This document shows positions 17,241 to 26,730 of a stretch of 64,000 bases of DNA, one piece after another (position 1 is the first letter of the stretch; each line of letters begins with the position of its first letter). The notes below the pieces were generated by a model, which did no database searches, was not told where the DNA came from, and saw only the letters and a list, made by a program, of their open reading frames with translations. Location: NCBI RefSeq assembly GCF_009363055.1, contig NZ_CP045292.1, forward strand, positions 1,488,001 to 1,552,000, written 5' to 3'. A program made the position numbers and the translations under genes. This DNA comes from Flavobacterium haoranii. GTDB taxonomy: Bacteria; Bacteroidota; Bacteroidia; Flavobacteriales; Flavobacteriaceae.

Positions 17241-19040
17241 GTGAAAACTATAAAAAACATTTATTTATATCTATTACTCTTCCCTATTTTAAGTCTTTCT
17301 CAAAGTTTTCAGTGGATTCAAAATGGAGGAGGCAATAATACAATTAGCGGGAGTTTCTACTATCAAAAAGAACAAGTAATTGATATAGCTACAGATAGTC
17401 AACGAAATGTTTACATTATTTCAATTGTTAGTAAGGATGGAGCATTAGTTAATGAAAATCCTATAACAACGTATGAAGCAAATTCAAACAATTATGATTT
17501 TTTATTAGTCAGTTATTCCTGTGATGGAAACTATCGTTGGCATAAAGTTTTTGGAGGTGGAAGCTCAGAATATCCTTCTTGTATTGAAGTTGATAGCCAA
17601 GATAATATATTCATAATTGGTTTTTTTGCAGAATGTGACTTACCATCGGACTTGTATTACTCTACAGCTCGAATAGGAGATAATAATGGTATTGATTATA
17701 CATCACCTAATACCCCTACTTCTTGTCAAAGAACATTTTTAGCTAAATTCAATTCAAATGGTACTTTTCAATGGATACATTTTCCTTATTCTGCAATAGA
17801 TAATTTCCCTTATTCCTCACATCCGTTCTCTAGTAGAAATTTTTATATCATAGACGATGAAATTTATTGGATAGCTAGTATTCCTCCAGGTAGTTATGAA
17901 GGAGGCTCATTTAGTAATACTAACAATAGTTTTCCATTCTTGTATTATCTATTAAAATATGATACTTCTGGTAATTTTATAAGTGCTACTCCTTTTGATT
18001 TAGAACTTTCAAACTATACTTCGGCAGAGTTACGATGGTATCGAAACCCTTATAATGGGTATTATTATGCTTTATATTTAAACAACTCTAGCAATAACAT
18101 TACAGTATCAGCTGGCGGTAATAATCTCGATTATACTTTACCTAAAATAATTTGTTTTAATGAACTAGGACAATACCAATGGCATAGAGAATCAACAGGT
18201 ACAAATTTCAATTTTTTAGCAATTGATTTCGATTCTAGTAATAATGTTTTTATATCCGGAGCTACAAAAGGCACAACTACTGACAGTTTTTTAGGTTGGA
18301 CATTAAATGGTTTATTTACAGGTGCATCTTCTTACATAATGAAATGTAACCCAAATCTTACTGCATATAATTGGGTAACTTATTATACAACCCCAGGCTT
18401 TATTGCAGGATATATTCAACAACCATTAACTTCAATATATTACGACACATTTAATAATGAGCTTGTTTTTGGTGGTAGTATTGCTACTTCAACATTTTCT
18501 TGGAATCCTGTAACATTAACTGGGCCCGGATCGAACAATAGTAGCGATCCTTTACTTGCAAGATTTGACCCTTCAAATGGTAGTTGTTTAGGTATGCATA
18601 GAATTATTGGCACTAATGGTTATCAAGATGCTTTTACTTCTATTGAACAAGATATAGCAGGCGATTTAATTGTTGGTGGTTATATGGGTTTAGATTTAAC
18701 AGACAGCTATGGCAATACTAGTTTTACTAGTGGTGGAAACTCCGATTTTTTTGTAACTAAATTTGCTAATCAAGTTTGCCAATCGTTAAGTAATGAAAGT
18801 TTTGAGAGTGACACCATTGAAATATATCCAAATCCGACTAAGAACATTCTGAATATTATTAATCTATCTGAAAACTGTGAATATACAATTTTCAATATAA
18901 TGGGTTCAAAGGTGCTTTATGGTAAAGTTACTCGAGAATCAAATTCTATCGATTTATCTGAACTTCAATCTGGATATTATATTTTAAATTTAAATAAATC
19001 AAATGGTTTGAATAAAACTTTAAAAGTTATAAAAGAGTAA
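17241..19040 (+). CDS. T9SS-exported SBBP/beta-propeller-like protein, paralogue 1 of 3
   Basis: The 599-residue protein starts with GTG, has a signal peptide (hydrophobic to about residue 20), repeated blade-like units of the type IDIATDSQRNVYIIS, IEVDSQDNIFIIG and IDFDSSNNVFISG, and a C-terminal T9SS type A sorting domain (IEIYPNPTKNILNI... to KTLKVIKE). The repeats resemble SBBP beta-propellers. It is probably a cell-surface or secreted protein passed through the outer membrane by the PorSS/T9SS machinery. It differs clearly from paralogues 2 and 3 while keeping the same layout, so it is the older copy or evolves separately. Ligand unknown. Confidence 0.85.
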   Translation: MKTIKNIYLYLLLFPILSLSQSFQWIQNGGGNNTISGSFYYQKEQVIDIATDSQRNVYIISIVSKDGALVNENPITTYEANSNNYDFLLVSYSCDGNYRWHKVFGGGSSEYPSCIEVDSQDNIFIIGFFAECDLPSDLYYSTARIGDNNGIDYTSPNTPTSCQRTFLAKFNSNGTFQWIHFPYSAIDNFPYSSHPFSSRNFYIIDDEIYWIASIPPGSYEGGSFSNTNNSFPFLYYLLKYDTSGNFISATPFDLELSNYTSAELRWYRNPYNGYYYALYLNNSSNNITVSAGGNNLDYTLPKIICFNELGQYQWHRESTGTNFNFLAIDFDSSNNVFISGATKGTTTDSFLGWTLNGLFTGASSYIMKCNPNLTAYNWVTYYTTPGFIAGYIQQPLTSIYYDTFNNELVFGGSIATSTFSWNPVTLTGPGSNNSSDPLLARFDPSNGSCLGMHRIIGTNGYQDAFTSIEQDIAGDLIVGGYMGLDLTDSYGNTSFTSGGNSDFFVTKFANQVCQSLSNESFESDTIEIYPNPTKNILNIINLSENCEYTIFNIMGSKVLYGKVTRESNSIDLSELQSGYYILNLNKSNGLNKTLKVIKE

Positions 19041-19046
19041 TTTAAT

Positions 19047-20825
19047 TTGAATTTTAAACTATACATAATAGTAGTAATCTTTCCTCTTTGTTGCTTTTCC
19101 CAAAGTTTTCAATGGTTGCAAAATGGAGGAGGAAATAATTCGGTTAGTAGCAACAAAAGAGAAGAAGTGATTGATATTGCGACAGATAGTCAACGAAATG
19201 TTTATATTGTTTCTAAAATTAGTAAAGATGGTACTATGTTAAACAGTTCTTTGCCTATATCAGTATATGAATTAAACTCAAATGATGTTGATGTAATTTT
19301 GGTTAGTTATAGTTGTGAAGGTAATTATCGTTGGCATAAAGTTTTTGGAGGAGGAGATAATGATAATATTGTAGGTGTTGAAGTGGATACACAAGATAAC
19401 ATTTTTGTAGTTGGAAGTTTAGCACAATGTAGAAATGATGACGGTTCTTATCCTTCTTATTCTATACCCAGAATTGGCGATAATAATGGAGTAGATTTTA
19501 TATCTAGTAATACTCAAGACTTTTGTAATCGTAGTTTTATAGCTAAGTTTACTAGTAATGGAGTTTATCAATGGGTTCATTTTTTTCATGACCCCGTGCC
19601 TTATGACCAACCAACTTTATTTATGATTCGCAATACATATATAGTTAATGATAATTTATTTTGTATTGCAAGAATTGCCCCAGGAAGTTATGAAGGAGGC
19701 GCATTTAGTAATACCAATAATAGTTTACCTTTTTTACATTATTTATTAAAATATGATACTTCTGGTAATTTTATTAGTGCCACACCATTTGAATTAGAAC
19801 TCTCAAATTATACTTCAGCAGAGTTACGATGGTATCGTAATCCTTATAATGGGTATTATTATGCAATCTTTTTGTATAATTCTAATACTATTACTGTAAG
19901 TGCAGGAGGAAACAATTTAGATTATACTTTACCTAAAATTATTTGCTTTAATAATTTAGGTCAGTATCAGTGGCATAGAGAACCAAGTGGAAGTCAAATT
20001 AATTTTACCTCATTAGATTTTGATTCAAGTAACCATTTGTATCTATCTGGAGTAGGGAATAGTTTTATTAACGACACATTTTTAAATTGGTCAGTACCTT
20101 CAAATACAGGAGTAACTAGTTATATAATGAAATGTAACTCTGAAGTTACATCGTATGAATGGGTAACAAATTTTTCTGTACCAGGTTATCCTGTAGGATA
20201 CAGTCAACAAAATAGGGTTTTATTTTTTGATCAATTCAATAACGAATTAATTTTCGCTGGAGATATTGCAGGAAATAGTTTGTACTGGAGCCCAATTACA
20301 CTTACAGGTCCTGGAGTTAATAATAGTGGTGACCCATTACTTGCGAGATTCGATTCTTCTAATGGAAATTGTTTGAGCATGCATAGAATTGTAGGGACAA
20401 ATGGTTTTCAAGATTCATTTACTGCAATTGAACAAGATGTTGCTGGCGATTTAATTGTAGGAGGATTTATGGGATTAGATTTAACAGATAGTAATGGGAA
20501 TACCCATTATACAAGTGGAGGTAATACTGATTTTTTTGTAACAAAATTTGCTACACAAGCTTGTCAATCGTTAAGTAATGAGAATTTTGACCATCTTAAA
20601 ATTGATGTTTTTCCAAACCCCACAAGAGATATTTTAAATCTAAATAATGTACCAGAAACAATGCAGTATATTATTTATAATCTTATGGGCGCTAAAATGC
20701 TAGAAGGGAATATTTCATCTGAATTAAGCAGTATTGATGTTTCAAAACTTTCTATGGGTTGTTATCTATTAAGTTTAAAAAACGAAAAGGGTTTAATAGA
20801 AACTTTTAAAATAGTAAAAGAATAA
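19047..20825 (+). CDS. T9SS-exported SBBP/beta-propeller-like protein, paralogue 2 of 3
   Basis: The 592-residue protein starts at a TTG six bases after paralogue 1. It has a signal peptide ending near CFSQ, the FQWLQNGGGNNSVSSN motif, repeated DSQRNVYIV/DTQDNIFVV blade units, and a T9SS type A sorting domain (IDVFPNPTRDILNLNN to FKIVKE). The first ~310 residues and last ~180 are nearly identical to paralogue 3, while residues about 310-410 differ, the pattern of recombination or gene conversion between tandem copies. Secreted, function unknown. Confidence 0.85.
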   Translation: MNFKLYIIVVIFPLCCFSQSFQWLQNGGGNNSVSSNKREEVIDIATDSQRNVYIVSKISKDGTMLNSSLPISVYELNSNDVDVILVSYSCEGNYRWHKVFGGGDNDNIVGVEVDTQDNIFVVGSLAQCRNDDGSYPSYSIPRIGDNNGVDFISSNTQDFCNRSFIAKFTSNGVYQWVHFFHDPVPYDQPTLFMIRNTYIVNDNLFCIARIAPGSYEGGAFSNTNNSLPFLHYLLKYDTSGNFISATPFELELSNYTSAELRWYRNPYNGYYYAIFLYNSNTITVSAGGNNLDYTLPKIICFNNLGQYQWHREPSGSQINFTSLDFDSSNHLYLSGVGNSFINDTFLNWSVPSNTGVTSYIMKCNSEVTSYEWVTNFSVPGYPVGYSQQNRVLFFDQFNNELIFAGDIAGNSLYWSPITLTGPGVNNSGDPLLARFDSSNGNCLSMHRIVGTNGFQDSFTAIEQDVAGDLIVGGFMGLDLTDSNGNTHYTSGGNTDFFVTKFATQACQSLSNENFDHLKIDVFPNPTRDILNLNNVPETMQYIIYNLMGAKMLEGNISSELSSIDVSKLSMGCYLLSLKNEKGLIETFKIVKE

Positions 20826-20828
20826 ATA

Positions 20829-22606
20829 TTGAATTTTAGACACTACATACTTGTTCTAATTTTTCCATTCATAGGCTTATCCCAAAGTTTTCAATGGTTG
20901 CAGAATGGAGGTGGAAATAATTCGGTTAGTAGCAACAAAAGAGAAGAAGTGATTGATATTGCAACAGATAGTCAACGAAATGTTTATATAGTTTCTAAAA
21001 TTAGTAAAGATGGTACTATGATAAACAGTTCTTTGCCTATATCAGTATATGAATTAAACTCAAATGATGTTGATGTAATTTTGGTTAGTTATAGTTGTGA
21101 AGGTAATTATCGTTGGCATAAAGTTTTTGGAGGAGGAGATAATGATAATATTTTAGGTGTTGAAGTGGATACACAAGATAACATTTTTGTAGTTGGAAGT
21201 TTAGCACAATGTAGAAATGATGACGGTTCTTATCCTTCTTATTCTATACCCAGAATTGGCGATAATAATGGAGTAGATTTTATATCTAGTAATACTCAAG
21301 ACTTTTGTAATCGTAGTTTTATAGCTAAGTTTACTAGTAATGGAGTTTATCAATGGGTTCATTTTTTTCATGACCCCGTGCCTTATGATCAACCAACTTT
21401 ATTTATGATTCGCAATACATATATGGTTAATGATAATTTATTTTGTATTGCAAGAATTGCCCCAGGAAGTTATGAAGGAGGCGCATTTAGTAATACCAAT
21501 AATAGTTTACCTTTTTACATTATTTATTAAAATATGATACTTCTGGTAATTTTATTAGTGCCACTCCATTTGAATTAGAACTCTCAAACTATACTTCAGC
21601 AGAGTTACGATGGTGTCGTAATCCTTATAATGGGTATTATTATGCAATCTTTTTGTATAATTCTAATACTATTACTGTAAGTGCAGGAGGAAACAATTTA
21701 GATTATACTTTACCTAAAATTATTTGCTTTAATAATTTAGGTCAGTATCAGTGGTATCGTGAAGTAACTGGATCTGCAACATTAAATACCTTAACTTTTG
21801 ATGATCAAAATAATATTTATGTAGGAGGTTTTCCAGGTAATCAAATCTTACCAGGTAGTTTTAATAATTACTCCTACACTTCTGGTTATGATGGCAATTA
21901 TTTTATAATGAAATGCAATTCTGATATTACATCCTATGATTGGGTTACAAGATATTCAACTCCAGGTAATATTGGAGGTTATGGGCAACTAGCATCATCA
22001 TCCTTACATTATGATAGAATTAATAGTGAAATAATTTTTGGAGGTCAAATAATATTAAATACAACATGGGGAACACAAAATATTTTAGGTCCTGGAGTTA
22101 ACAATACAGGAGACCCATTACTTGCGAGATTTGATTCTTCTAATGGGAATTGTTTGAGCATGCATAGAATTGTAGGGACAAATGGTTTTCAAGATTCATT
22201 TACTGCAATTGAACAAGATGTTGCTGGCGATTTAATTGTAGGAGGATTTATGGGATTAGACTTAACAGACAGTAATGGAAATACCCATTATACAAGTGGA
22301 GGTAATACTGATTTTTTTGTAACAAAATTTGCTACACAAGCTTGTCAATCGTTAAGTAATGAGAATTTTGATTATCTTAAAATTGATGTTTTTCCAAACC
22401 CCGCAAGAGATATTTTAAATCTAAATAATGTACCAGAAACAATGCAGTATATTATTTATAATCTTATGGGCGCTAAAATGCTTGAAGGGAATATTTCATC
22501 TGAATTAAGCAGTATTGATGTTTCAAAACTTTCTGTGGGTTGTTATCTATTAAGTTTAAAAAACGAAAAGGGTTTAATAGAAACTTTTAAAATAGTAAAA
22601 GAGTAA
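20829..22606 (+). pseudogene. T9SS-exported SBBP/beta-propeller-like protein, paralogue 3 of 3, frameshifted
   Basis: The gene starts with TTG at 20829 and is open to 21530, where it stops early after LPFYIIY. The same place in paralogue 2 has six Ts (19730-19735) while this copy has five (21512-21516). Restoring one T gives LPFLHYLLKYDTSG and a continuous 592-residue protein, exactly the length of paralogue 2, ending in the same T9SS sorting domain. The second half is therefore not a separate gene. The middle (about residues 310-410, ATLNTLTFDDQNNIYVGGF) is unlike paralogue 2. The frameshift may be an assembly error; note that assembly is difficult across near-identical tandem copies. Confidence 0.85.
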
Positions 22607-22644
22607 ATTTTACCCTATACAAATAACAATTCATTTTTCTTTTG

Positions 22645-22652
22645 TAAATTTG
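22645..22652 (+). promoter_or_regulatory. Candidate -7 box upstream of the 22670 gene
   Basis: TAAATTTG matches the TAnnTTTG consensus and lies about 18 bases before the ATG of the small secreted protein. Confidence 0.45.
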
Positions 22653-22669
22653 CATCAAAATAGAATATC

Positions 22670-22873
22670 ATGAAACTAGCATTACTTACCATAGGATTAT
22701 TATTATTAGCAGTTGCCGGAATTGCCATTAAAATTTGGGGTAAAAAAGATGGTAAATTCGCAGGAACATGTGCTAGTCAAAGTCCGTTTTTAAACCAAGA
22801 AGGCGAAACTTGTAGCTATTGCGGAAGAACTCCAGAACAATACAAAGATTGTAACGAACCTTCACACTCTTAA
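22670..22873 (+). CDS. Small membrane or secreted cysteine-containing protein
   Basis: The 67-residue protein has an N-terminal hydrophobic helix (LALLTIGLLLLAVAGIAI) that could be a signal anchor, followed by about 45 residues with four cysteines in C-x(n)-C and CSYCG/DCN arrangements. The CxxC-like spacing suggests metal binding or disulfides. Related small proteins are widespread in Flavobacteria with no assigned role. It lies directly upstream of a glycosyltransferase gene. Confidence 0.7.
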   Translation: MKLALLTIGLLLLAVAGIAIKIWGKKDGKFAGTCASQSPFLNQEGETCSYCGRTPEQYKDCNEPSHS

Positions 22874-22887
22874 GTTTTTCTTCTTTT

Positions 22888-23997
22888 ATGGTTTTTGAAA
22901 TTCTACTCATTGCTTTTGCAACAGTAACTTTGTTGCAATTCCTTTATTATATCGTTTTTTTCGGAAGGTTTAGTTTTGCTAAAAAGCACGAAGCTAAAAC
23001 TAAGAAAATTCCTATTTCAGTTATTGTTTGTGCTAAAAATGAAGCCGAAAACGTAAAAAAGTTTGTTCCGCTACTTTTAGAGCAAAATTATCCCGATTAT
23101 GAAGTTGTCCTTATCGATGATGCTTCAAGCGACGAAACTAGAGAACTTTTTGAGTATTTTGAAAAACAAAACACAAAGGTTAAACTAGTTAAAGTAGACA
23201 ACAATGAAGCTTTTTGGGGTAATAAAAAATATGCCTTAACATTAGGAATTAAAGCTGCTAAAAACGAATATTTACTTTTTACTGATGGCGATTGTTACCC
23301 AAATTCAAACAATTGGATTACGGAAATGACGGCGCATTTAACCATGCATAAAACTATAGTTTTAGGTTATGGTGCTTATGAAAAAGTTAAAAATTCTTTC
23401 TTAAATAAAATTATTCGATTTGAAACTTTATTAACTGCTACGCAATATTTTGCTTGGGCAAAAATGGGGCAACCCTACATGGGAGTTGGTCGAAATTTAG
23501 CCTACAAAAAAGAAGAATTTTTTAAAGTTCGTGGTTTTATGGATCACATGAAAATTCGCTCTGGAGACGATGATTTATTTATCAATCAAGCAGCAAATAA
23601 ACAAAATACCACAATTTGTTTTTCAGAAGATAGTTTTACTTATTCGGAACCAAGAAAAACTTTTAAAGAATGGTTTAACCAAAAAAGACGTCATGTTTCT
23701 ACGGCTAAACACTATAAAGCTTTCGATAAATTTCAATTAGGCTTATTCTTTTTTACACAAATTAGTTTCTTTTTACTAGCTGTAATTCTTTTAGCTTTTC
23801 AATACCAATGGATGATTGTGTTACCAATTGTAGTTTTTCGCTACATTTTCACTTGGTTATCTTTAGGTTTTGCCGCTGGAAAGTTGAAAGAAAAAGATGT
23901 AATGTATTGGTTCCCATTTATTGAAATATTCCTTATATTCACACAATTAAACGTTTTCATTACTAACATTTTTTCAAAACCAGTACATTGGAAATAA
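22888..23997 (+). CDS. Family 2 glycosyltransferase, membrane anchored
   Basis: The 369-residue protein has one N-terminal membrane helix, a GT-A domain with ISVIVCAKNEAENV, the VLIDDASSDETRE DD motif and FTDGDCYPNS (the DxD-like motif), a RSGDDDLFIN acceptor-binding segment, and a QKRRHVST sequence at the QxxRW position, followed by two or three C-terminal membrane helices. It likely transfers a sugar from a nucleotide donor to a lipid or envelope glycan. The acceptor cannot be told. The following sigma factor gene starts inside its last codons. Confidence 0.88.
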   Translation: MVFEILLIAFATVTLLQFLYYIVFFGRFSFAKKHEAKTKKIPISVIVCAKNEAENVKKFVPLLLEQNYPDYEVVLIDDASSDETRELFEYFEKQNTKVKLVKVDNNEAFWGNKKYALTLGIKAAKNEYLLFTDGDCYPNSNNWITEMTAHLTMHKTIVLGYGAYEKVKNSFLNKIIRFETLLTATQYFAWAKMGQPYMGVGRNLAYKKEEFFKVRGFMDHMKIRSGDDDLFINQAANKQNTTICFSEDSFTYSEPRKTFKEWFNQKRRHVSTAKHYKAFDKFQLGLFFFTQISFFLLAVILLAFQYQWMIVLPIVVFRYIFTWLSLGFAAGKLKEKDVMYWFPFIEIFLIFTQLNVFITNIFSKPVHWK

Positions 23998-24566
23998 CAT
24001 CCGAAATCATTCAAAGTAATATTGAAAAAGCAAAAAATGGCGACCAAGTTGCTTTTACTTTTTTGCTCGATTTTTATTGGAATGAAGTGTATGGTTTTAT
24101 GCTAAAAAGAACTGAAAACGAACACGATACCGATGATATTGTTATTGAAACTTTTGCAAAAGCTTTCGACAAATTAAACAGTTATAATCCCGAATTTGGT
24201 TTTAATACTTGGTTAATTACTATTGCAAAAAACGTTCATATCGATATGTTGCGCAAAAAGAAATCCTCTCTATTTGTTGACCTATCAAGTGAAGATGATG
24301 AACGCGCTTTTGATGTCGTTGATGAAAGTCCTTCAGCCGAAGATGATTTAATTACAGAACAAAATCTTTCGCAATTATTGCAATACATCAAGCAACTAAA
24401 ACCAGCTTACCAAGAAGTTATTCAAATGCGTTATTTTCAAGAAATGAGCTATCAAGAAATGGCAGAAAGTTTAAACGAACCATTGAATAACATTAAAATT
24501 AAATTACTGAGAGCTAAAAAATTACTAGCAGAAGTAATTACAAAAAAGGAGAAAAAAAGAAAGTAA
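23988..24566 (+). CDS. ECF-type RNA polymerase sigma factor (sigma-70 family)
   Basis: The 192-residue protein contains sigma region 2 (DTDDIVIETFAKAFDKLNSYNPEFGFNTWLITIAKN) and region 4 (LKPAYQEVIQMRYFQEMSYQEMAESLNEPLNNIKIKLLRAKKLL). It starts at a TTG overlapping the glycosyltransferase stop by 10 bases, which implies translational coupling. No anti-sigma factor gene follows; the next gene is lipA, so its control is unclear. ECF sigma factors activate stress or envelope regulons. Confidence 0.9.
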   Translation: MEITSEIIQSNIEKAKNGDQVAFTFLLDFYWNEVYGFMLKRTENEHDTDDIVIETFAKAFDKLNSYNPEFGFNTWLITIAKNVHIDMLRKKKSSLFVDLSSEDDERAFDVVDESPSAEDDLITEQNLSQLLQYIKQLKPAYQEVIQMRYFQEMSYQEMAESLNEPLNNIKIKLLRAKKLLAEVITKKEKKRK

Positions 24567-24651
24567 TTCTAAACTTTTTCTTTTTTCAAGGCTTAAATTC
24601 TTTTAGTAGAAATTTATAATTTCTAACTTCTAATTTCTAATTTGCATATCG

Positions 24652-24659
24652 TATCTTTG
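24652..24659 (+). promoter_or_regulatory. Candidate -7 box upstream of lipA
   Basis: TATCTTTG matches TAnnTTTG and lies 20 bases before the lipA ATG, predicting a short leader of about 14 bases. Confidence 0.5.
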
Positions 24660-24679
24660 CATTTCGAAAAAGAATTATT

Positions 24680-25555
24680 ATGGAAAATGTAGCTGAAAAT
24701 GTATTTCCTCCTAGAGAGCCTAAACCAAAATGGTTAAGAGTTAAATTACCAACTGGAAAAAACTATAGTGATCTTCGCGGATTAGTAGATAAATACAAAT
24801 TAAATACTATTTGTACTTCAGGAAGTTGTCCTAATATGGGCGAATGTTGGGGTGAAGGAACGGCTACATTTATGATTCTTGGAAATGTTTGTACGCGTTC
24901 GTGCGGTTTTTGTGGTGTAAAAACAGGACGACCAGAAACTGTAGAATGGGACGAACCAGAAAAAGTAGCTCGTTCAATCAAAATAATGAAAATTAAACAC
25001 GCTGTAATTACTTCGGTAGATAGAGACGATTTAAAAGATGGCGGTTCTATTATTTGGGCAGAAACTGTAAAAGCTATTCGTAGAATGAATCCGGAAACTA
25101 CTTTAGAAACATTAATTCCAGATTTTCAAGGTATTCATAGAAACATTGATCGTATTATTGAAGTTGCTCCAGAAGTTGTTTCGCACAACATGGAAACCGT
25201 TCGTCGTTTAACTCGTGAAGTGCGTATCCAAGCAAAATATGATAGAAGTTTAGAGGTTTTAAAATACTTAAAAGATCAAGGCATAAAAAGAACCAAATCG
25301 GGTATCATGTTAGGTTTAGGTGAAACTGAAGAAGAAGTTATCGAAACTTTACACGATTTAAAAGCTGCCAATGTCGATATTGTTACTATCGGTCAGTATT
25401 TACAGCCTAGTAAAAAACATTTACCTGTAAAGGAATTTATTCGTCCAGAACAATTTGAAAAATACGAAAAAATAGGAAAAGAACTTGGTTTCCGTCATGT
25501 AGAAAGTGGTGCTTTAGTGCGTTCTTCTTATCATGCCGAAAAACATATTCATTAA
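24680..25555 (+). CDS. lipA: Lipoyl synthase (radical SAM)
   Basis: The 291-residue enzyme inserts two sulfur atoms into protein-bound octanoate. Both iron-sulfur cluster motifs are present: Cys45, Cys50 and Cys56 for the auxiliary cluster, and Cys71, Cys75 and Cys78 (CTRSCGFC) for the radical SAM cluster. The C-terminal RSSYHA motif that donates the serine ligand is also intact. Length and motifs are normal. It is followed by a dispersed palindromic repeat and then gap. Confidence 0.97.
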   Translation: MENVAENVFPPREPKPKWLRVKLPTGKNYSDLRGLVDKYKLNTICTSGSCPNMGECWGEGTATFMILGNVCTRSCGFCGVKTGRPETVEWDEPEKVARSIKIMKIKHAVITSVDRDDLKDGGSIIWAETVKAIRRMNPETTLETLIPDFQGIHRNIDRIIEVAPEVVSHNMETVRRLTREVRIQAKYDRSLEVLKYLKDQGIKRTKSGIMLGLGETEEEVIETLHDLKAANVDIVTIGQYLQPSKKHLPVKEFIRPEQFEKYEKIGKELGFRHVESGALVRSSYHAEKHIH

Positions 25556-25557
25556 AA

Positions 25558-25645
25558 CGTCAAATCGAGTGTTTTTTTGATTCGGTTCTCGATAATTTTC
25601 TTTAGAAAAACTCGAACTGACGAACCAAAAAAATGTATCGAGAAT
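25558..25645. repeat. Dispersed palindromic repeat between lipA and gap
   Basis: CGTCAAATCGAGT near 25559 is an inverted partner of ACTCGAACTGACG at 25610-25622, and GTTCTCGATA-type and TATCGAGAA blocks occur inside and after. The same building blocks make up the larger palindrome at 30831-30958. It may act as a terminator for lipA. Confidence 0.6.
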
Positions 25646-25673
25646 AAATTAAAGTTAGAATTTAGAACACTAA

Positions 25674-26675
25674 ATGACGAAAATAAAAGTTGCTATAAAT
25701 GGATTTGGTAGAATTGGCCGAAATGTTTTTCGCTTATTACTAAATCATCCTTCTATTGAAGTTGTTGCTATAAATGACATTGCCGATAATAAAACTATGG
25801 CACATTTATTAAAATACGACAGCATTCATGGCATATTACCACAAACTGTAACTCACGATGAAAACGGAATTTATGTTGAGAATCAGTTTGTGCATTTTTT
25901 TCATGAAAAGGAAATTAGCAATTTAAATTGGAACGATTTACAAATTGATTACGTTGTGGAATCTACAGGTAAATTTAAAACTAGAGCCACTTTAGAAAAT
26001 CATATTAAAGCGGGTGCTAAAAAAGTTATTTTATCTGTTCCACCTGAAGACGATTCCATTAAAACTGTAGTTTTAGGTGTTAACGATTCTATTATTGATG
26101 GTACCGAAAACATTATTTCAAATGCAAGTTGTACTACAAATAATGCCGCACCTATGATCAAAGTTTTACAAGAACTTTGTAAAATTGAACAAGCATACAT
26201 TACAACCGTACATTCTTATACAACCGATCAAAGTTTACACGACCAACCTCATAAAGATTTAAGAAGAGCGCGTGGAGCTGCACAATCTATTGTTCCTACA
26301 ACAACTGGAGCTGCAAAAGCTTTAACAAAGATTTTCCCTGAACTTGATGGAAAAATTGGAGGTTGTGGTATTCGTGTTCCTGTTCCAGATGGTTCTTTAA
26401 CGGATATCACATTCAATGTAAAAAAAGAAGTTACGATTGAAGAAATTAACGCTGCATTTAAAAAAGCTGCCGAAACAGATTTAAAAGGAGTTTTAGCTTA
26501 TACCGAAGATCCAATTGTTTCAGTAGATATTTTAGGAAATACAAATTCTTGTTTATTTGACGCCCAATTAACATCTGTAATCGACAGAATGGTGAAGGTT
26601 GTGGGTTGGTATGATAATGAAATTGGTTACTCTTCTCGAATCGTAGATTTAATTTTATTCTTAAACAATAAATAA
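25674..26675 (+). CDS. gap: Glyceraldehyde-3-phosphate dehydrogenase (type I)
   Basis: The 333-residue protein has the NAD-binding INGFGRIGRNVFR motif, AINDIADNKTMAHLLKYDS with the aspartate typical of NAD preference, the catalytic cysteine in SNASCTTNNAAP, the TTVHSYTTDQ segment with the catalytic histidine, and WYDNEIGYSSR at the C-terminus. It oxidises glyceraldehyde-3-phosphate in glycolysis. Most homologues have CTTNCLAP, so the CTTNNAAP variant suggests the second GAPDH type often found in Bacteroidota. Confidence 0.95.
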   Translation: MTKIKVAINGFGRIGRNVFRLLLNHPSIEVVAINDIADNKTMAHLLKYDSIHGILPQTVTHDENGIYVENQFVHFFHEKEISNLNWNDLQIDYVVESTGKFKTRATLENHIKAGAKKVILSVPPEDDSIKTVVLGVNDSIIDGTENIISNASCTTNNAAPMIKVLQELCKIEQAYITTVHSYTTDQSLHDQPHKDLRRARGAAQSIVPTTTGAAKALTKIFPELDGKIGGCGIRVPVPDGSLTDITFNVKKEVTIEEINAAFKKAAETDLKGVLAYTEDPIVSVDILGNTNSCLFDAQLTSVIDRMVKVVGWYDNEIGYSSRIVDLILFLNNK

Positions 26676-26730
26676 TTTTTACTATTTTTATAACAAGTTA
26701 CTCACCAACTTCACAAATAGTAAAATTGCA

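Noticed and set aside
20829..22606. Treating paralogue 3 as two separate genes
   Set aside because: Adding one T gives exactly the 592-residue length of paralogue 2 with identical flanking sequence.
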